Shown here: in pieces, positions 9,990-18,305 of the stretch | How positions within the stretch are numbered: position 1 is the stretch's first letter | How the letters are laid out: each line of letters starts with the position of its first letter | Source of the DNA: Clostridium sp. BNL1100 | Lineage (GTDB): Bacteria; Bacillota; Clostridia; Acetivibrionales; DSM-1351 | Assembly: GCF_000244875.1 (NCBI RefSeq) | Contig: NC_016791.1 | Coordinates: 2,671,001 to 2,735,000, forward strand | Direction of reading: 5' to 3' | Length of the DNA stretch: 64,000 bases | Translations under genes and position numbers: made by a program | Notes under the pieces: model-generated | Database searches by the model: none | The model's input: the letters and a program-made list of their open reading frames with translations, nothing else | What the model was told of the DNA's origin: nothing

Positions 9990-11300
9990 CTATTTCTCTG
10001 TTACAAACTCGACCTTTTCACCGGCTAAGATCTTATTTGTAGTCCTCATAGCACACATTTTTCCGCACATTGAACAGGTATGTTTGTCAGTGGGAGGTGT
10101 ACTTTCAAAATATGCTCTTGCCTTATCTTCGTCAATAGCATACGAGAACATTTCTTCCCAGTCAATTCTGCGTCTGGCATCGCTCATTTTGTTATCAATT
10201 TCACGTGCATTGGGTATTCCCTTAGCAATATCGGCGGCATGGGCAGCGATTTTTGAAGCAACAATTCCTTCTTTTACATCCGAAAGGTCTGGCAATCTTA
10301 AATGCTCTGCTGGAGTTACATAACACAAGAAATCTGCACCATTAGCAGCAGCAATTGCTCCGCCAATTGCCGAAGTAATATGGTCATAGCCCGGTGCTAT
10401 GTCAGTTACGAGAGGCCCCAGTACATAGAAAGGTGCTCCATGACAAAGTCTTTTCTGAATAGTCATATTGGCGGCTATTTCATTCATAGCCATATGTCCC
10501 GGCCCTTCAACCATTACCTGTACATCCTTTTCCCATGCACGTTTGGTCAGGTTGCCCAGCTCTATAAGTTCACTTAATTGTCCGGCATCTGAACTGTCGT
10601 TGATACTGCCGGGCCTCAGTGCATCTCCGAGACTTATTGTTACATCATATTCCCTGAGAATTTCAAGGAAATCATCATAATATTCATAAAAAGGATTTTC
10701 ATTGCCGGTCATCTCCATCCATGCAAAAAGAAGGGAACCTCCTCTTGAAACAATATTGGTAAGTCTTTTTGAGCGTTTGAAGCACTCAACAGCACGTTTA
10801 TTTATTCCTGCATGAATTGTCATAAAGTCCACGCCTTCTGCAGCGTGAGCCTCAACAACTTTAAAAAAGTCTGAAGCCTTAATATCCATCAAGTCCTTTT
10901 CAAGGTAGCCTATGGCATCATACATGGGAACTGTTCCTATCATGGCAGGAGAACGCTTAATAAGCTCTTTACGGAAGGTGTTTGTCTTTCCGTAATTACT
11001 AAGGTCCATTATGGCTTCAACGCCAAATTTGATTGACATATCAACCTTTTCCATTTCTTTTGTATAATCAGGACAGTCTCCTGATATACCCAGGTTTACA
11101 TTGATTTTTGTTCTAAGTCCTTGGCCTATTCCCTCAGGACTTAGGGACCTGTGGTTTATATTTGCCGGAATGGCTATTTTCCCCTCACCTACAAGCTCCC
11201 GCAGGTTGTTTTCGTCAATTGACTCCTTCTGTGCAACAATCATCATTTCATTTGTAATAATACCTTTTTTTGCCGCTTCCATCTGTGTTTTATAATTCAT
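9990..11300 (-). CDS. thiC: Phosphomethylpyrimidine synthase (radical SAM, short clostridial form)
   Basis: Converts aminoimidazole ribotide to hydroxymethylpyrimidine phosphate using a [4Fe-4S] cluster and S-adenosylmethionine. At 436 residues it is the short form lacking the N-terminal domain of the longer ThiC proteins. The cluster-binding cysteines lie near the C-terminus in [12 protein letters not shown] (C-x2-C-x3-C), and [12 protein letters not shown] and [10 protein letters not shown] blocks are present. The ATG at 11300 overlaps the thiD stop as ATGA with GGAGG seven bases upstream; the longer frame begins with a TTG inside that Shine-Dalgarno sequence and is rejected. Confidence 0.96.
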   Translation of the reverse strand: MNYKTQMEAAKKGIITNEMMIVAQKESIDENNLRELVGEGKIAIPANINHRSLSPEGIGQGLRTKINVNLGISGDCPDYTKEMEKVDMSIKFGVEAIMDLSNYGKTNTFRKELIKRSPAMIGTVPMYDAIGYLEKDLMDIKASDFFKVVEAHAAEGVDFMTIHAGINKRAVECFKRSKRLTNIVSRGGSLLFAWMEMTGNENPFYEYYDDFLEILREYDVTISLGDALRPGSINDSSDAGQLSELIELGNLTKRAWEKDVQVMVEGPGHMAMNEIAANMTIQKRLCHGAPFYVLGPLVTDIAPGYDHITSAIGGAIAAANGADFLCYVTPAEHLRLPDLSDVKEGIVASKIAAHAADIAKGIPNAREIDNKMSDARRRIDWEEMFSYAIDEDKARAYFESTPPTDKHTCSMCGKMCAMRTTNKILAGEKVEFVTEK

Positions 11301-12109
11301 AGCAACCTCCAATTATCCAATCCGTTTTTGTAAACTCCATATAAATGATGTGTGGGGCCATGCCCCTTTCCGATTTCAAGTGAATGTTCAATTGCCATTG
11401 TGACGTATGCTTTTGCTTTTTCAACCGCTATTGGAAAAGACAGTCCCAAGGCAAGGTTCGAGGCTATGGCAGAAGAAAATGTACACCCTGTTCCGTGGGT
11501 ATTTTTTGTCTGAATTCTTTTAGTTGAATATATGTAAAATTCTCTTCCGTCAAAAAGTATGTCTTCCGCATCTCCATTCAAATGTCCGCCTTTTATCAGA
11601 ACATTTCCTGCACCCATTTGGTATATGCTAACAGCTGCCTTTTTCATATCCTCTGAGGTAGTTATCTCCATTCCGGTTATTGCCTCCGCCTCGGGAATAT
11701 TGGGGGTTAGTATGCCCGCCAGAGGTATCAATCTTTTTTTAAAAAACTCCAAAGCGTCTTCTTTCATCAGGGCGTGACCGCCTTTTGCAATCATTACAGG
11801 GTCAATAACAACGTTTATAGGCTTATACTGTTCCAATTTTTCAGCAACTGCTTCCATACACTTCCTGCCTGACAGCATACCTATTTTTACAGCGTCGGGT
11901 GTTATGTCTTCAAAAACTGCATCCATCTGCTTTTTAAGCATATCAGGAGTTATATCCTGGATATCAATAACCCTGCACGTATTCTCTGCTACCACCGATA
12001 CAATAACACTCATTCCATAAACTCCATGAGCAGCAAAGGTTTTCAAATCTGCCTGAACTCCTGCTCCTCCACTGCAGTCAGATCCTGCAATAGTTAATAC
12101 TTTTTTCAA
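11297..12109 (-). CDS. thiD: Hydroxymethylpyrimidine/phosphomethylpyrimidine kinase
   Basis: Phosphorylates hydroxymethylpyrimidine and its monophosphate, providing the pyrimidine substrate of ThiE. Ribokinase-fold protein of 270 residues, normal length. Motifs: [20 protein letters not shown] at the N-terminus, [32 protein letters not shown] and the C-terminal [19 protein letters not shown]. First gene of the operon, 130 bases downstream of the proximal TPP riboswitch, and translationally coupled to thiC through an ATGA overlap. Confidence 0.96.
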   Translation of the reverse strand: MKKVLTIAGSDCSGGAGVQADLKTFAAHGVYGMSVIVSVVAENTCRVIDIQDITPDMLKKQMDAVFEDITPDAVKIGMLSGRKCMEAVAEKLEQYKPINVVIDPVMIAKGGHALMKEDALEFFKKRLIPLAGILTPNIPEAEAITGMEITTSEDMKKAAVSIYQMGAGNVLIKGGHLNGDAEDILFDGREFYIYSTKRIQTKNTHGTGCTFSSAIASNLALGLSFPIAVEKAKAYVTMAIEHSLEIGKGHGPTHHLYGVYKNGLDNWRLL

Positions 12110-12180
12110 TAATTGCTACACCTCCTTAATGTAACAGGGGTATTTGTTCCGCTTGGCCTTTGGCAAAGTAAAAGACACAT

Positions 12181-12213
12181 AAAAAAGATGCCTTCCAACA
12201 GGAAAGCACCTTT
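12181..12213 (-). terminator. Terminator of the thiD-proximal TPP riboswitch
   Basis: On the minus strand GGTGCTTTCC, a TGTT loop and GGAAGGCATC form a 10-bp stem (two G-U pairs), followed by TTTTTT. It lies just downstream of the proximal TPP aptamer and upstream of thiD, as expected for transcriptional termination when TPP is bound. Confidence 0.82.
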
Positions 12214-12239
12214 AACCTATACAATAAGTAATCGTATTT

Positions 12240-12315
12240 GCTTCCCTACACCGGTATTAGCCGACAGGTTCCAAGGGTCAGGTTTTACCTTCTCAACCAA
12301 AAATTGGTCCCCCCA
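12240..12315 (-). ncRNA. TPP riboswitch, proximal copy
   Basis: Thi-box aptamer read on the minus strand. It contains GGTTGAGAAGG (the UGAGA pyrimidine-sensing loop), the conserved ACCCTTGGAACCTG stretch and the 3' end GTGTAGGGAAG. It binds thiamin pyrophosphate and should shut off the thiDCME operon through the terminator that follows. It is nearly identical to a second aptamer about 170 bases upstream. Confidence 0.95.
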
Positions 12316-12340
12316 CAATCTCTAATATAAAATTTTACAA

Positions 12341-12371
12341 TAAAAAACGCCCACCTTTGTAAGGTGAGCGG
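12341..12371 (-). terminator. Terminator of the distal TPP riboswitch
   Basis: On the minus strand CGCTCACCTT, an ACA loop and AAGGTGGGCG form a 10-bp stem followed by TTTTTTATTG. It separates the two TPP aptamers, so each aptamer has its own expression platform. Confidence 0.88.
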
Positions 12372-12410
12372 CATTTATCAAAATCTTTCTAAAATTTCTG
12401 ATAATATTTT

Positions 12411-12486
12411 GCTTCCCTACACCGGTGTTAACCGACAGGTTCCAAGGGTCAGGTTTTACCTTCTCAACCAAAATGGTTCCCCCGCA
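12411..12486 (-). ncRNA. TPP riboswitch, distal copy
   Basis: Second Thi-box aptamer, first to be transcribed. It has the same GGTTGAGAAGG, ACCCTTGGAACCTG and GTGTAGGGAAG elements as the proximal copy and differs mainly in one stem (GGTTAACACCGG against GGCTAATACCGG) and in the length of the A-rich stem before GGTTGAGAAGG. It is followed by its own terminator. Arranged in series, the two units should give a steeper response to TPP than one. Confidence 0.95.
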
Positions 12487-12532
12487 ACTGGTACTATTGA
12501 ATTTTATCATAATATAGTAAATGGGTAAAGAA

Positions 12533-13510
12533 CTAATTTACCTTTTCAAATTGTCTGAAGTCTCCTGCCAGCTCTAGTCCCGTATTATTACCGGAATCTG
12601 AAAAAATTATATTACCGCTTTTATCTTGTAAAATAACGTCTACCTGAGAAGTTATGCTTTCAGTTATATCTATATCCATAATGCCGTTTTTTGGTGCTTT
12701 TAGAACTCCGCCCCTTGATACGGAAGCTTTTAGTAAAAGTGTATTCTTGGAATCTTCCACAACAATTTCAAGAATGTTATTTATATAAGATAGATTTTTA
12801 ATTTTAGCTCCGGTATAAGTGGCAAATCTAAAAAAGTTGTCTCCAAACTTTAAAAATGAAATCAAACCGTCAAAACTTGATGTCAGCCATGGTATGGCTG
12901 CAATTGAAAACATAAGGCAAGTGTTTTCCGATTTAAAATGATTACACTGAAGCCAAATCCATGACTTTGGAAAAGAGGTTCCCCAATCCTTTTCAAGATA
13001 TCCGTAACCTCCCATAAAATCCGTATCCCTCCCGTTAATATTTAAAAATCCTTCAATTCCGCAATGTATGTTTACAATTCCATGGTAACATTCCATAAAA
13101 GGTATAAAAGAAAAAGGCCCCATAATGCCGGGGTTAAATATGGTCTTGGGAAACGGAACCACCTCTGTATAACCTATTTTACCTTTTAAATTAAAGTCCC
13201 CATCCTGTATATTAACTGAAAAACCATTTCTGTCAAAGTGATTGTCTTTTATTGAAATATCAAATTCTTTTACAGAATATGAAAAGTCACTGATTGGGAA
13301 CCTTTTATACAGTGTTTTCCCCGAAACCGCATCAATTACCTGTATAAAAGCATGCTTGTCACTTTTGGTTTTTGACACACCAGGAATAACCGCATAAATA
13401 TTTTTAGCATATTTATCAATTATTTTGAAATACCATCCCTCAAAATAACCTCTATGCCTATACCTTCCCTGATATATTTCCGGGTTGAAAATTCTGTTGA
13501 TTAAATACAT
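12533..13510 (-). CDS. Tocopherol-cyclase-like family protein
   Basis: A 325-residue protein without signal peptide. The N-terminal block NPEIYQGRYRHRGYFEGWYF and the central GGYGYLEKDWGTSFPKSWIW stretch near residues 165-185 resemble the tocopherol cyclase family (PF14249), which occurs in many bacteria that make no tocopherol. No tocopherol pathway is present here, so the family name should not be read as function; a lipocalin-like lipid- or isoprenoid-binding role is possible. The gene stands alone, downstream of fur and upstream of the thiamin riboswitches. Its GGAG lies in the 3' arm of a 12-bp hairpin immediately before the ATG. Confidence 0.65.
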   Translation of the reverse strand: MYLINRIFNPEIYQGRYRHRGYFEGWYFKIIDKYAKNIYAVIPGVSKTKSDKHAFIQVIDAVSGKTLYKRFPISDFSYSVKEFDISIKDNHFDRNGFSVNIQDGDFNLKGKIGYTEVVPFPKTIFNPGIMGPFSFIPFMECYHGIVNIHCGIEGFLNINGRDTDFMGGYGYLEKDWGTSFPKSWIWLQCNHFKSENTCLMFSIAAIPWLTSSFDGLISFLKFGDNFFRFATYTGAKIKNLSYINNILEIVVEDSKNTLLLKASVSRGGVLKAPKNGIMDIDITESITSQVDVILQDKSGNIIFSDSGNNTGLELAGDFRQFEKVN

Positions 13511-13515
13511 AAAGA

Positions 13516-13547
13516 AACACTCCGTTATTTATATATAACGAAGTGTT
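13516..13547 (-). promoter_or_regulatory. Hairpin enclosing the ribosome binding site of the tocopherol-cyclase-like gene
   Basis: In the mRNA, AACACUUCGUUA pairs along its full length with UAACGGAGUGUU (one G-U pair) around an 8-base AU-rich loop. The Shine-Dalgarno GGAG lies inside the second arm, nine bases before the AUG. The structure would block initiation unless opened. Seen directly; regulation is inferred. Confidence 0.6.
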
Positions 13548-13647
13548 CCCATTATTTAAGCGATATATTATTTCTTTATAAATCCGGCAATATCATTTAT
13601 AACATATTGAGGAATATATTCCATTAACATAATATAAGTTATATAAT

Positions 13648-14088
13648 TTATTCCCTGCATTTTTTACATAATCCATAGAACTGTACTCTGTGGTCTTTTA
13701 CCAGAAAGCCGTTCTTTCTAAGAATTTCTTCCTCCAGATTATCCAGTAAGTCTTCCTCAACTTCCGAAACACACCCGCAGGAACTGCAAATAAGATGATG
13801 ATGTCTGTGATCCTCATTGGGTTTGACCAGCTCATACCTGCTAAAACCGTCATCAAAATCAAGTTTATGAACAAGATTGAGCTTATCCAACAAAACCATA
13901 GTTCTGTACACTGTTGCAAGGCCAATTTCAGGATGCTTGGCTTTAACCATATTGAACAGCTCCTCCGTACTTACATGTTGTCCTGAACACTGAACCAATG
14001 TATCAAGGATTGCCGCTCTTTGCCCTGTAAATTTATATCCGCATTCCTTTAATTTTTCTTTTAAAAAGCCGCTGTCGCCAGTATTCAA
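13648..14088 (-). CDS. fur: Fur-family metalloregulator
   Basis: Winged-helix repressor of the Fur family, 146 residues from the chosen TTG start, which has GGAGG eight bases upstream; a longer frame begins at 14106 without a ribosome binding site. It carries the DNA-binding helix region (HVSTEELFNMV, GLATVYRTMVLLDKL), the HHHLICSSCGCV metal/Zn site and a second C-x2-C pair at the end (CKKC). It is the last gene of feoA-feoB-Cys-rich protein-fur, and a Fur box lies upstream of feoA, so it probably represses its own operon when iron is plentiful. PerR or Zur identity cannot be excluded by sequence alone, but the context favours Fur. Confidence 0.85.
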   Translation of the reverse strand: MNTGDSGFLKEKLKECGYKFTGQRAAILDTLVQCSGQHVSTEELFNMVKAKHPEIGLATVYRTMVLLDKLNLVHKLDFDDGFSRYELVKPNEDHRHHHLICSSCGCVSEVEEDLLDNLEEEILRKNGFLVKDHRVQFYGLCKKCRE

Positions 14089-14102
14089 AAGGTAGTCCTC
14101 CT

Positions 14103-14261
14103 TCAACTATTTTTGCAGGTTTTCCACAATGAACATCCTTTACAATTTTCACATCCCCGCTTTTCTATAAATATTTTACCACATCTTGGGCACTTTGTAT
14201 TTTCTTTTTTCTCTGAATTATATTCAAACTGGTAATTACACTGGCTGCACACAACTAACAT
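14103..14261 (-). CDS. Small cysteine-rich zinc-ribbon-like protein between feoB and fur
   Basis: A 52-residue protein with eight cysteines: C-x2-C at residues 5-8, C-x2-C at 24-27, then Cys 37, 40, 43 and 49 in a basic tail. The first four look like a zinc ribbon; the last four could hold a second metal or an Fe-S cluster. The ATG at 14261 has GGAGG eight bases upstream; an ATG ten bases earlier has the wrong spacing and stops after ten codons. The TGA lies within the fur leader, so fur and this gene are transcribed together. It is not the known FeoB-associated Cys-rich membrane protein, since no membrane segment is seen. Function unknown; a role in Fe(II) handling is inferred from position. 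Confidence 0.8.
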   Translation of the reverse strand: MLVVCSQCNYQFEYNSEKKENTKCPRCGKIFIEKRGCENCKGCSLWKTCKNS

Positions 14262-14277
14262 AATTCATGCCTCCTTG

Positions 14278-16101
14278 TTAGACTATCAATTGAGCCAGAA
14301 CTCCTCCTACCAAAAATGCTATAGCAAAGCTTCCAAGCCAGATTGCAGTTGCCTCTGCCTTTGATCTTTCCTTAAATATCATAATAATTGAAGCTACACA
14401 TGGTACAAACAACGTAATAGTAATAAGTGCCACCAGCATTTGCGGATTTGTCAGTACCATGTGACTTAGTCCTGCTGCGCCAAAGTCTCTTCTGATAATT
14501 CCCATTATGAAAACTACAGATGCCTGTTCAGGCAGCTTAAGCCATTGAACCGTCAAAGGTGATATGGCATTTTCGATTATTCCAAGGAGACCTGTGTACT
14601 GTAATACCGTTATTAAAACCGCACCAAGAGCAAATATCGGTGTAGCCTCAATAAGGAAGGCTTTTGCCTTTACAAATGTCTTTTTCATAACATTCTTAAA
14701 CTGAGGCATCCTTATTTGCGGTAAGTCTATAAATAACTGCGTAGATTCTCCCGGCAGGATTTTGTTCATTAGAACTCCTGAAATGCCGAATATTAAAATT
14801 AATAATAGGGTATAAGCTATTATATATTTCATTCCCAAAGGGGTCAGCAATCCTATGATTACACCAAACTGTGCTGAGCATGGAATCGTCAGTCCCAATA
14901 GAAACGTAGCAATTACACGCTCTCTTCTTGACCCTAAAAGACGGGTTGTCATTGTAGCCATGGTTATACAGCCGAATCCCAATATAAGAGGTATTATTGC
15001 CCTTCCGTTAAGGCCAACCTTTGAAAGGGTTTTGTCTGAAAGTACTGCGATTCTGGGCAAGAAGCCGGAATCCTCAAGAATTGACATAAGCATGTAAAAC
15101 CCTATAGTCAAAGGCAGCAGCAGTCCTAATATATAAATTACTGTCATTGTTAATAATCCGTAATCGCCTATCAATAAACTTCCGATAAAGGAGTTTTTAG
15201 GGATAAAACTTAAAATTGATTCAATAAAAGGTTTATAATAGCCCTCCATCACTGTTCCTTCTGTAAAATCAACAACTGTTTGTGCTACAAAAACTCCTAT
15301 GAACCAGAACATACCTACCATTATTGCAAGCAGCATTGGTATACCTGTAATAGGCTTTAACAGCAGTCTTCCAATGGTAGTTCCCAAACTTGTTCCATTA
15401 TATGAATCAGAAAGAACGCTTTCCAGAATTTTGTCTACTCTTTGACGCCTATTTTTATAAATCTCTTCCCGTTTTCCCGCAGTAGGCAAATCCTTTCTTT
15501 CCGAAAGAACCTCATCATCTTCCAAAAGCATCAAAGCTTCTGCTTCGGTTATTTCGTTTAGGTCATAATTATTCAAAAGCTCCTGAACACCTTCAGTTTT
15601 TATGCCAACTCCGGCATTGGCTATCTTTTGCTTAATTTCATTCATGCCAATACCTTTGAGCGCGGAGGTAGCAACAACTTCCACCCCCAATTGTCTGGAC
15701 AGCGCTTCAGTATCTACCTTAATGCCGTTTTTAGTGGCCTCATCAATAAGGTTCACTGCAACAATTACTTTTTTGCCCATATCAATAAGCTGCTGTGTCA
15801 GAAAAATATCTCTTTGCATATGAACCGCATCAATTACATTTAATACCAGGTCTCCGTTAATTATTACGTCCCTGGCAACTCTTTCCTCATCATTAAATGA
15901 GGATACACCATATATTCCGGGTGTATCCTCTACTATATAATCTCCGTAACGCCCGGTGCTTATATCTACCGTAGTACCGGGAAAGTTCGATACATCAACA
16001 TACACTCCTGTAAGTGCGTTGAAAAATACCGATTTCCCTACATTTGGGTTTCCCACAAGAACCAGATGCTTTAAATCTTTTTTAGTAATAGTCTTTTCCA
16101 T
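14278..16101 (-). CDS. feoB: Ferrous iron transporter B
   Basis: Inner-membrane Fe(II) transporter with a cytoplasmic GTPase, 607 residues from the ATG at 16101, which has GGGGGA upstream. G1 GNPNVGKS near residue 17, G2 region FPGTTVDISTG, G3 DTPG, G4 NLID, then a helical insert and two Gate (nucleoside recognition) regions within about eight membrane segments. It is somewhat shorter than many FeoB proteins but has all domains. It follows feoA by 35 bases, and a Fur box precedes feoA, so expression should rise under iron limitation, as expected for an anaerobe living on Fe(II). Confidence 0.95.
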   Translation of the reverse strand: MEKTITKKDLKHLVLVGNPNVGKSVFFNALTGVYVDVSNFPGTTVDISTGRYGDYIVEDTPGIYGVSSFNDEERVARDVIINGDLVLNVIDAVHMQRDIFLTQQLIDMGKKVIVAVNLIDEATKNGIKVDTEALSRQLGVEVVATSALKGIGMNEIKQKIANAGVGIKTEGVQELLNNYDLNEITEAEALMLLEDDEVLSERKDLPTAGKREEIYKNRRQRVDKILESVLSDSYNGTSLGTTIGRLLLKPITGIPMLLAIMVGMFWFIGVFVAQTVVDFTEGTVMEGYYKPFIESILSFIPKNSFIGSLLIGDYGLLTMTVIYILGLLLPLTIGFYMLMSILEDSGFLPRIAVLSDKTLSKVGLNGRAIIPLILGFGCITMATMTTRLLGSRRERVIATFLLGLTIPCSAQFGVIIGLLTPLGMKYIIAYTLLLILIFGISGVLMNKILPGESTQLFIDLPQIRMPQFKNVMKKTFVKAKAFLIEATPIFALGAVLITVLQYTGLLGIIENAISPLTVQWLKLPEQASVVFIMGIIRRDFGAAGLSHMVLTNPQMLVALITITLFVPCVASIIMIFKERSKAEATAIWLGSFAIAFLVGGVLAQLIV

Positions 16102-16136
16102 AATATCCCCCAGGCATACCAATAATTTCAGTTAGT

Positions 16137-16358
16137 TCAGCTCACTTTTTCAATAATTATGTGTTCTGCAAGTTTTCTGCTGATAGCAACTTCCTGAAGT
16201 CTGTTCTGCAATATTATCGGTCCAGCCGGCAGTTTTTCGGCACACTTCAGTTTGGAACCTTCGTATATACAAAGGCGGATTGCTTGGGCACGGATATCCT
16301 TATCTTCTATACTTACAATTTCAATGATATCTCCTCTGTTAACTTTGTCTAATGTCAA
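16137..16358 (-). CDS. feoA: Ferrous iron transport protein A
   Basis: Small SH3-like cytoplasmic partner of FeoB, 73 residues. The TTG start at 16358 is chosen because AGGTGG lies eight bases before it and the protein then begins LTLDKVNRGD, the usual FeoA N-terminus; the open frame extends 11 more codons upstream without a ribosome binding site. The middle QAIRLCIYEGSKLKC and the end GPIILQNRLQEVAISRKLA match the family. First gene of the iron operon, about 50 bases downstream of the Fur box. Confidence 0.9.
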   Translation of the reverse strand: MTLDKVNRGDIIEIVSIEDKDIRAQAIRLCIYEGSKLKCAEKLPAGPIILQNRLQEVAISRKLAEHIIIEKVS

Positions 16359-16405
16359 ATTAACCGCCACCTTTTTGATAACTATTCTCAATAATATATT
16401 AACTT

Positions 16406-16424
16406 AAAATGATAATCATTGTCA
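16406..16424. promoter_or_regulatory. Fur box upstream of feoA
   Basis: The 19-base element AAAATGATAATCATTGTCA matches the classical palindromic Fur operator (GATAATGATAATCATTATC) in its core ATGATAATCATT. It lies about 50 bases upstream of the feoA start, in the position of a promoter. With fur as the last gene of the operon this predicts a negative feedback loop. Confidence 0.85.
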
Positions 16425-16475
16425 ATAAGATAAAGGTAATTTGTACTAAACTTTTTCACAAATTTTACTCTTTTT

Positions 16476-16661
16476 TCAAGGCTTATTTTGTTTGTCCTTT
16501 ACATCATAGCCCTGACAATTGTTCCCCGATGACTGGCGAACGGAAACAGAAGGCATCTGTCTGCCTTTAAAGCCAAAAAGCTTACAGCCGTAAGGCATTC
16601 TGGCATCATAAGTTATAAAGTAATGCTTGCATTTAAGGCAATTTACTTTTTCCTGTTCCAT
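16476..16661 (-). CDS. Small conserved cysteine protein of unknown function
   Basis: A 61-residue soluble protein with GGAGG before its ATG, 13 bases downstream of the DUF1667 gene and so probably in the same operon. Cysteines at positions 8 and 11 (CLKCKHY), 26 (YGCKLFGFKG) and 49 suggest a small zinc site. I recall similar short bacterial proteins labelled only as hypothetical or, doubtfully, as uracil-DNA glycosylase-like; nothing here shows such activity. Function unknown. Confidence 0.7.
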   Translation of the reverse strand: MEQEKVNCLKCKHYFITYDARMPYGCKLFGFKGRQMPSVSVRQSSGNNCQGYDVKDKQNKP

Positions 16662-16674
16662 TAAAACCTCCAGT

Positions 16675-17055
16675 TTACAATTTTTCTACTTTAGTAACCT
16701 CCTTGGTTGATATGAGCTGTGCTCCCGTTCCCAATAGGTCATTTATAATTATCTGATGAAATGTTACCGGGGCTTCAAGCCGGATTTTTTTTATTTCATC
16801 CAAAGCCGCTGATATCTTTTCTTTTGGAATGGGCTTATCAGTTCTGACACTTACCAAAGGCAAAACGCCATTTATTACACCCACAGTTGAAGTAATACTT
16901 CTTTTAGGGAATTGTATTTCGTTTACAGCGTATTCCTCACCTTTTTTACATGAAGCATTTTCTACAAGTGTTACTTCGTTATTTTCATCGTAGGCAACAT
17001 TCATTCTGCAGCCGTTTGGACAAACTATACAAACTATTTCACGGCTTTTATTCAT
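16675..17055 (-). CDS. DUF1667 family CxxC protein
   Basis: A 126-residue protein with an N-terminal cysteine cluster (CIVCPNGCRMNV and CKKGEEYA, giving C-x2-C-x3-C and a fourth Cys near residue 36), typical of DUF1667. The motif could hold an Fe-S cluster. Family members are regularly encoded beside GlpA-like and HcnB-like FAD oxidoreductases, exactly as here; its start overlaps the upstream oxidoreductase by 8 bases. It may be the electron-transfer subunit of that enzyme complex. This is inference; no activity is established from sequence. Confidence 0.82.
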   Translation of the reverse strand: MNKSREIVCIVCPNGCRMNVAYDENNEVTLVENASCKKGEEYAVNEIQFPKRSITSTVGVINGVLPLVSVRTDKPIPKEKISAALDEIKKIRLEAPVTFHQIIINDLLGTGAQLISTKEVTKVEKL

Positions 17056-18286
17056 CTATGCATACCTCCAGACCGCTTATATCCTTGAGTTCATGGGATT
17101 TTAGTTCAATCCTTACCATTTCGGCAGGATTTAAAGCCATAAAGAATTTTTTCTTTAATTGTTTTTCCCCGTCTTTAAAAACTATTGTTTTTCTTTTTGA
17201 AGGATTATTAACCCTCATTGAAAAGGTAATATCCTTGTCTGCGGAAATGGTCTGGGGGAGTACATATCTGATACCCTCGCCGGCTTTAACCATAACTTCT
17301 GATTCTATTGGCTTACTATTTCTTATATAGGAAACTGCACTTTTGGCAGCAAGTTCACCTTCCGCAGAAACATAGTCAACCAGATCATGTACCTGTAAAA
17401 CATTGCCACATGCAAAGATTCCGGGTATATTGGTTTGAAGGTTTTCATCTACAGACGCACCGCCTGTGACGTTATCCAGAATTATTCCGGCGTTCAGAGC
17501 AACCTCATTTTCAGGTATTAATCCAACTGATAAAATTAATGTATCACAGTCAAATTTTATAGATGTTCCACGTATAGGGTCTCCCTTTTCATTGACTTTT
17601 GCTACAGTTACACTTTTAATCCGTTCATGGCCCTCTATATTTGTCACAGTATGACTTAACAAAAGCGGTATGCCAAAATCTTCAAGACACTGGGTTATAT
17701 TTCTTTGCAGCCCGCTGGAATAAGGAAGTTTTTCTACAACGGCTAAAACCTCAGCACCTTCCAAGGTCAACCTTCTTGCCATAATAAGCCCTATATCGCC
17801 TGAGCCGAGTATCACTACTTTTTTTCCTACCATTATATTTCTGATATTAACCAGATTCTGAGCTACCCCTGCTGTAAATACACCTGCAGGACGTGTTCCC
17901 GGTATGCAGATTGCACCCCTAGTCCTCTCCCTGCACCCCATTGCCAGTATAACAGCTCCTGCCTTGTAGGTTTCTAATCCGTCCGGGCTTATGGTAGTAA
18001 CTTCTCTGTTGCTGCTAATATCCTGAACCATGGTATTTGTGGCTATTTCTATTTGCAGCTTTTCAGCCTCGTCTATATATTTTCTGGCATATTCCGGGCC
18101 GGTCAGGGCTTCATTGAACTTTACAATTCCAAACCCATCATGAATACATTGGTTTAATATACCTCCTGCGATAGGTTCTCTTTCAACCACCAGAATATCT
18201 TCTATCCCGTTCTTTTTAGCTTCTATAGCTGCGGCCAGGCCTGCTGGGCCTGCACCAACTATAACTAACTCTTTATTTATTATCAT
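17048..18286 (-). CDS. FAD/NAD(P)-dependent oxidoreductase (middle subunit of the GlpA-like set)
   Basis: A 412-residue flavoprotein with an N-terminal FAD dinucleotide fold (VIVGAGPAGLAAAIEAKKNG), a second nucleotide fold around residue 150 (VVILGSGDIGLIMARRLTLEG) and the C-terminal FAD block GIFACGNVLQVHDLVDYVS. No CxxC redox disulfide of the thioredoxin reductase type is seen. The ATG at 18286 has AGGTG upstream; a GTG nine bases earlier is not favoured. It overlaps DUF1667 and follows the GlpA-like gene by 19 bases, so the three probably form one membrane-peripheral dehydrogenase. Substrate unproven; glycerol 3-phosphate is the usual guess. Confidence 0.82.
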   Translation of the reverse strand: MIINKELVIVGAGPAGLAAAIEAKKNGIEDILVVEREPIAGGILNQCIHDGFGIVKFNEALTGPEYARKYIDEAEKLQIEIATNTMVQDISSNREVTTISPDGLETYKAGAVILAMGCRERTRGAICIPGTRPAGVFTAGVAQNLVNIRNIMVGKKVVILGSGDIGLIMARRLTLEGAEVLAVVEKLPYSSGLQRNITQCLEDFGIPLLLSHTVTNIEGHERIKSVTVAKVNEKGDPIRGTSIKFDCDTLILSVGLIPENEVALNAGIILDNVTGGASVDENLQTNIPGIFACGNVLQVHDLVDYVSAEGELAAKSAVSYIRNSKPIESEVMVKAGEGIRYVLPQTISADKDITFSMRVNNPSKRKTIVFKDGEKQLKKKFFMALNPAEMVRIELKSHELKDISGLEVCIDE

Positions 18287-18305
18287 ACGCCTCACCTATA
18301 CTTTT

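Noticed and set aside
12322-12510. 62-codon minus-strand frame across the distal TPP riboswitch
   Set aside because: The frame reads straight through aptamer and terminator; the conserved RNA structure explains the sequence.
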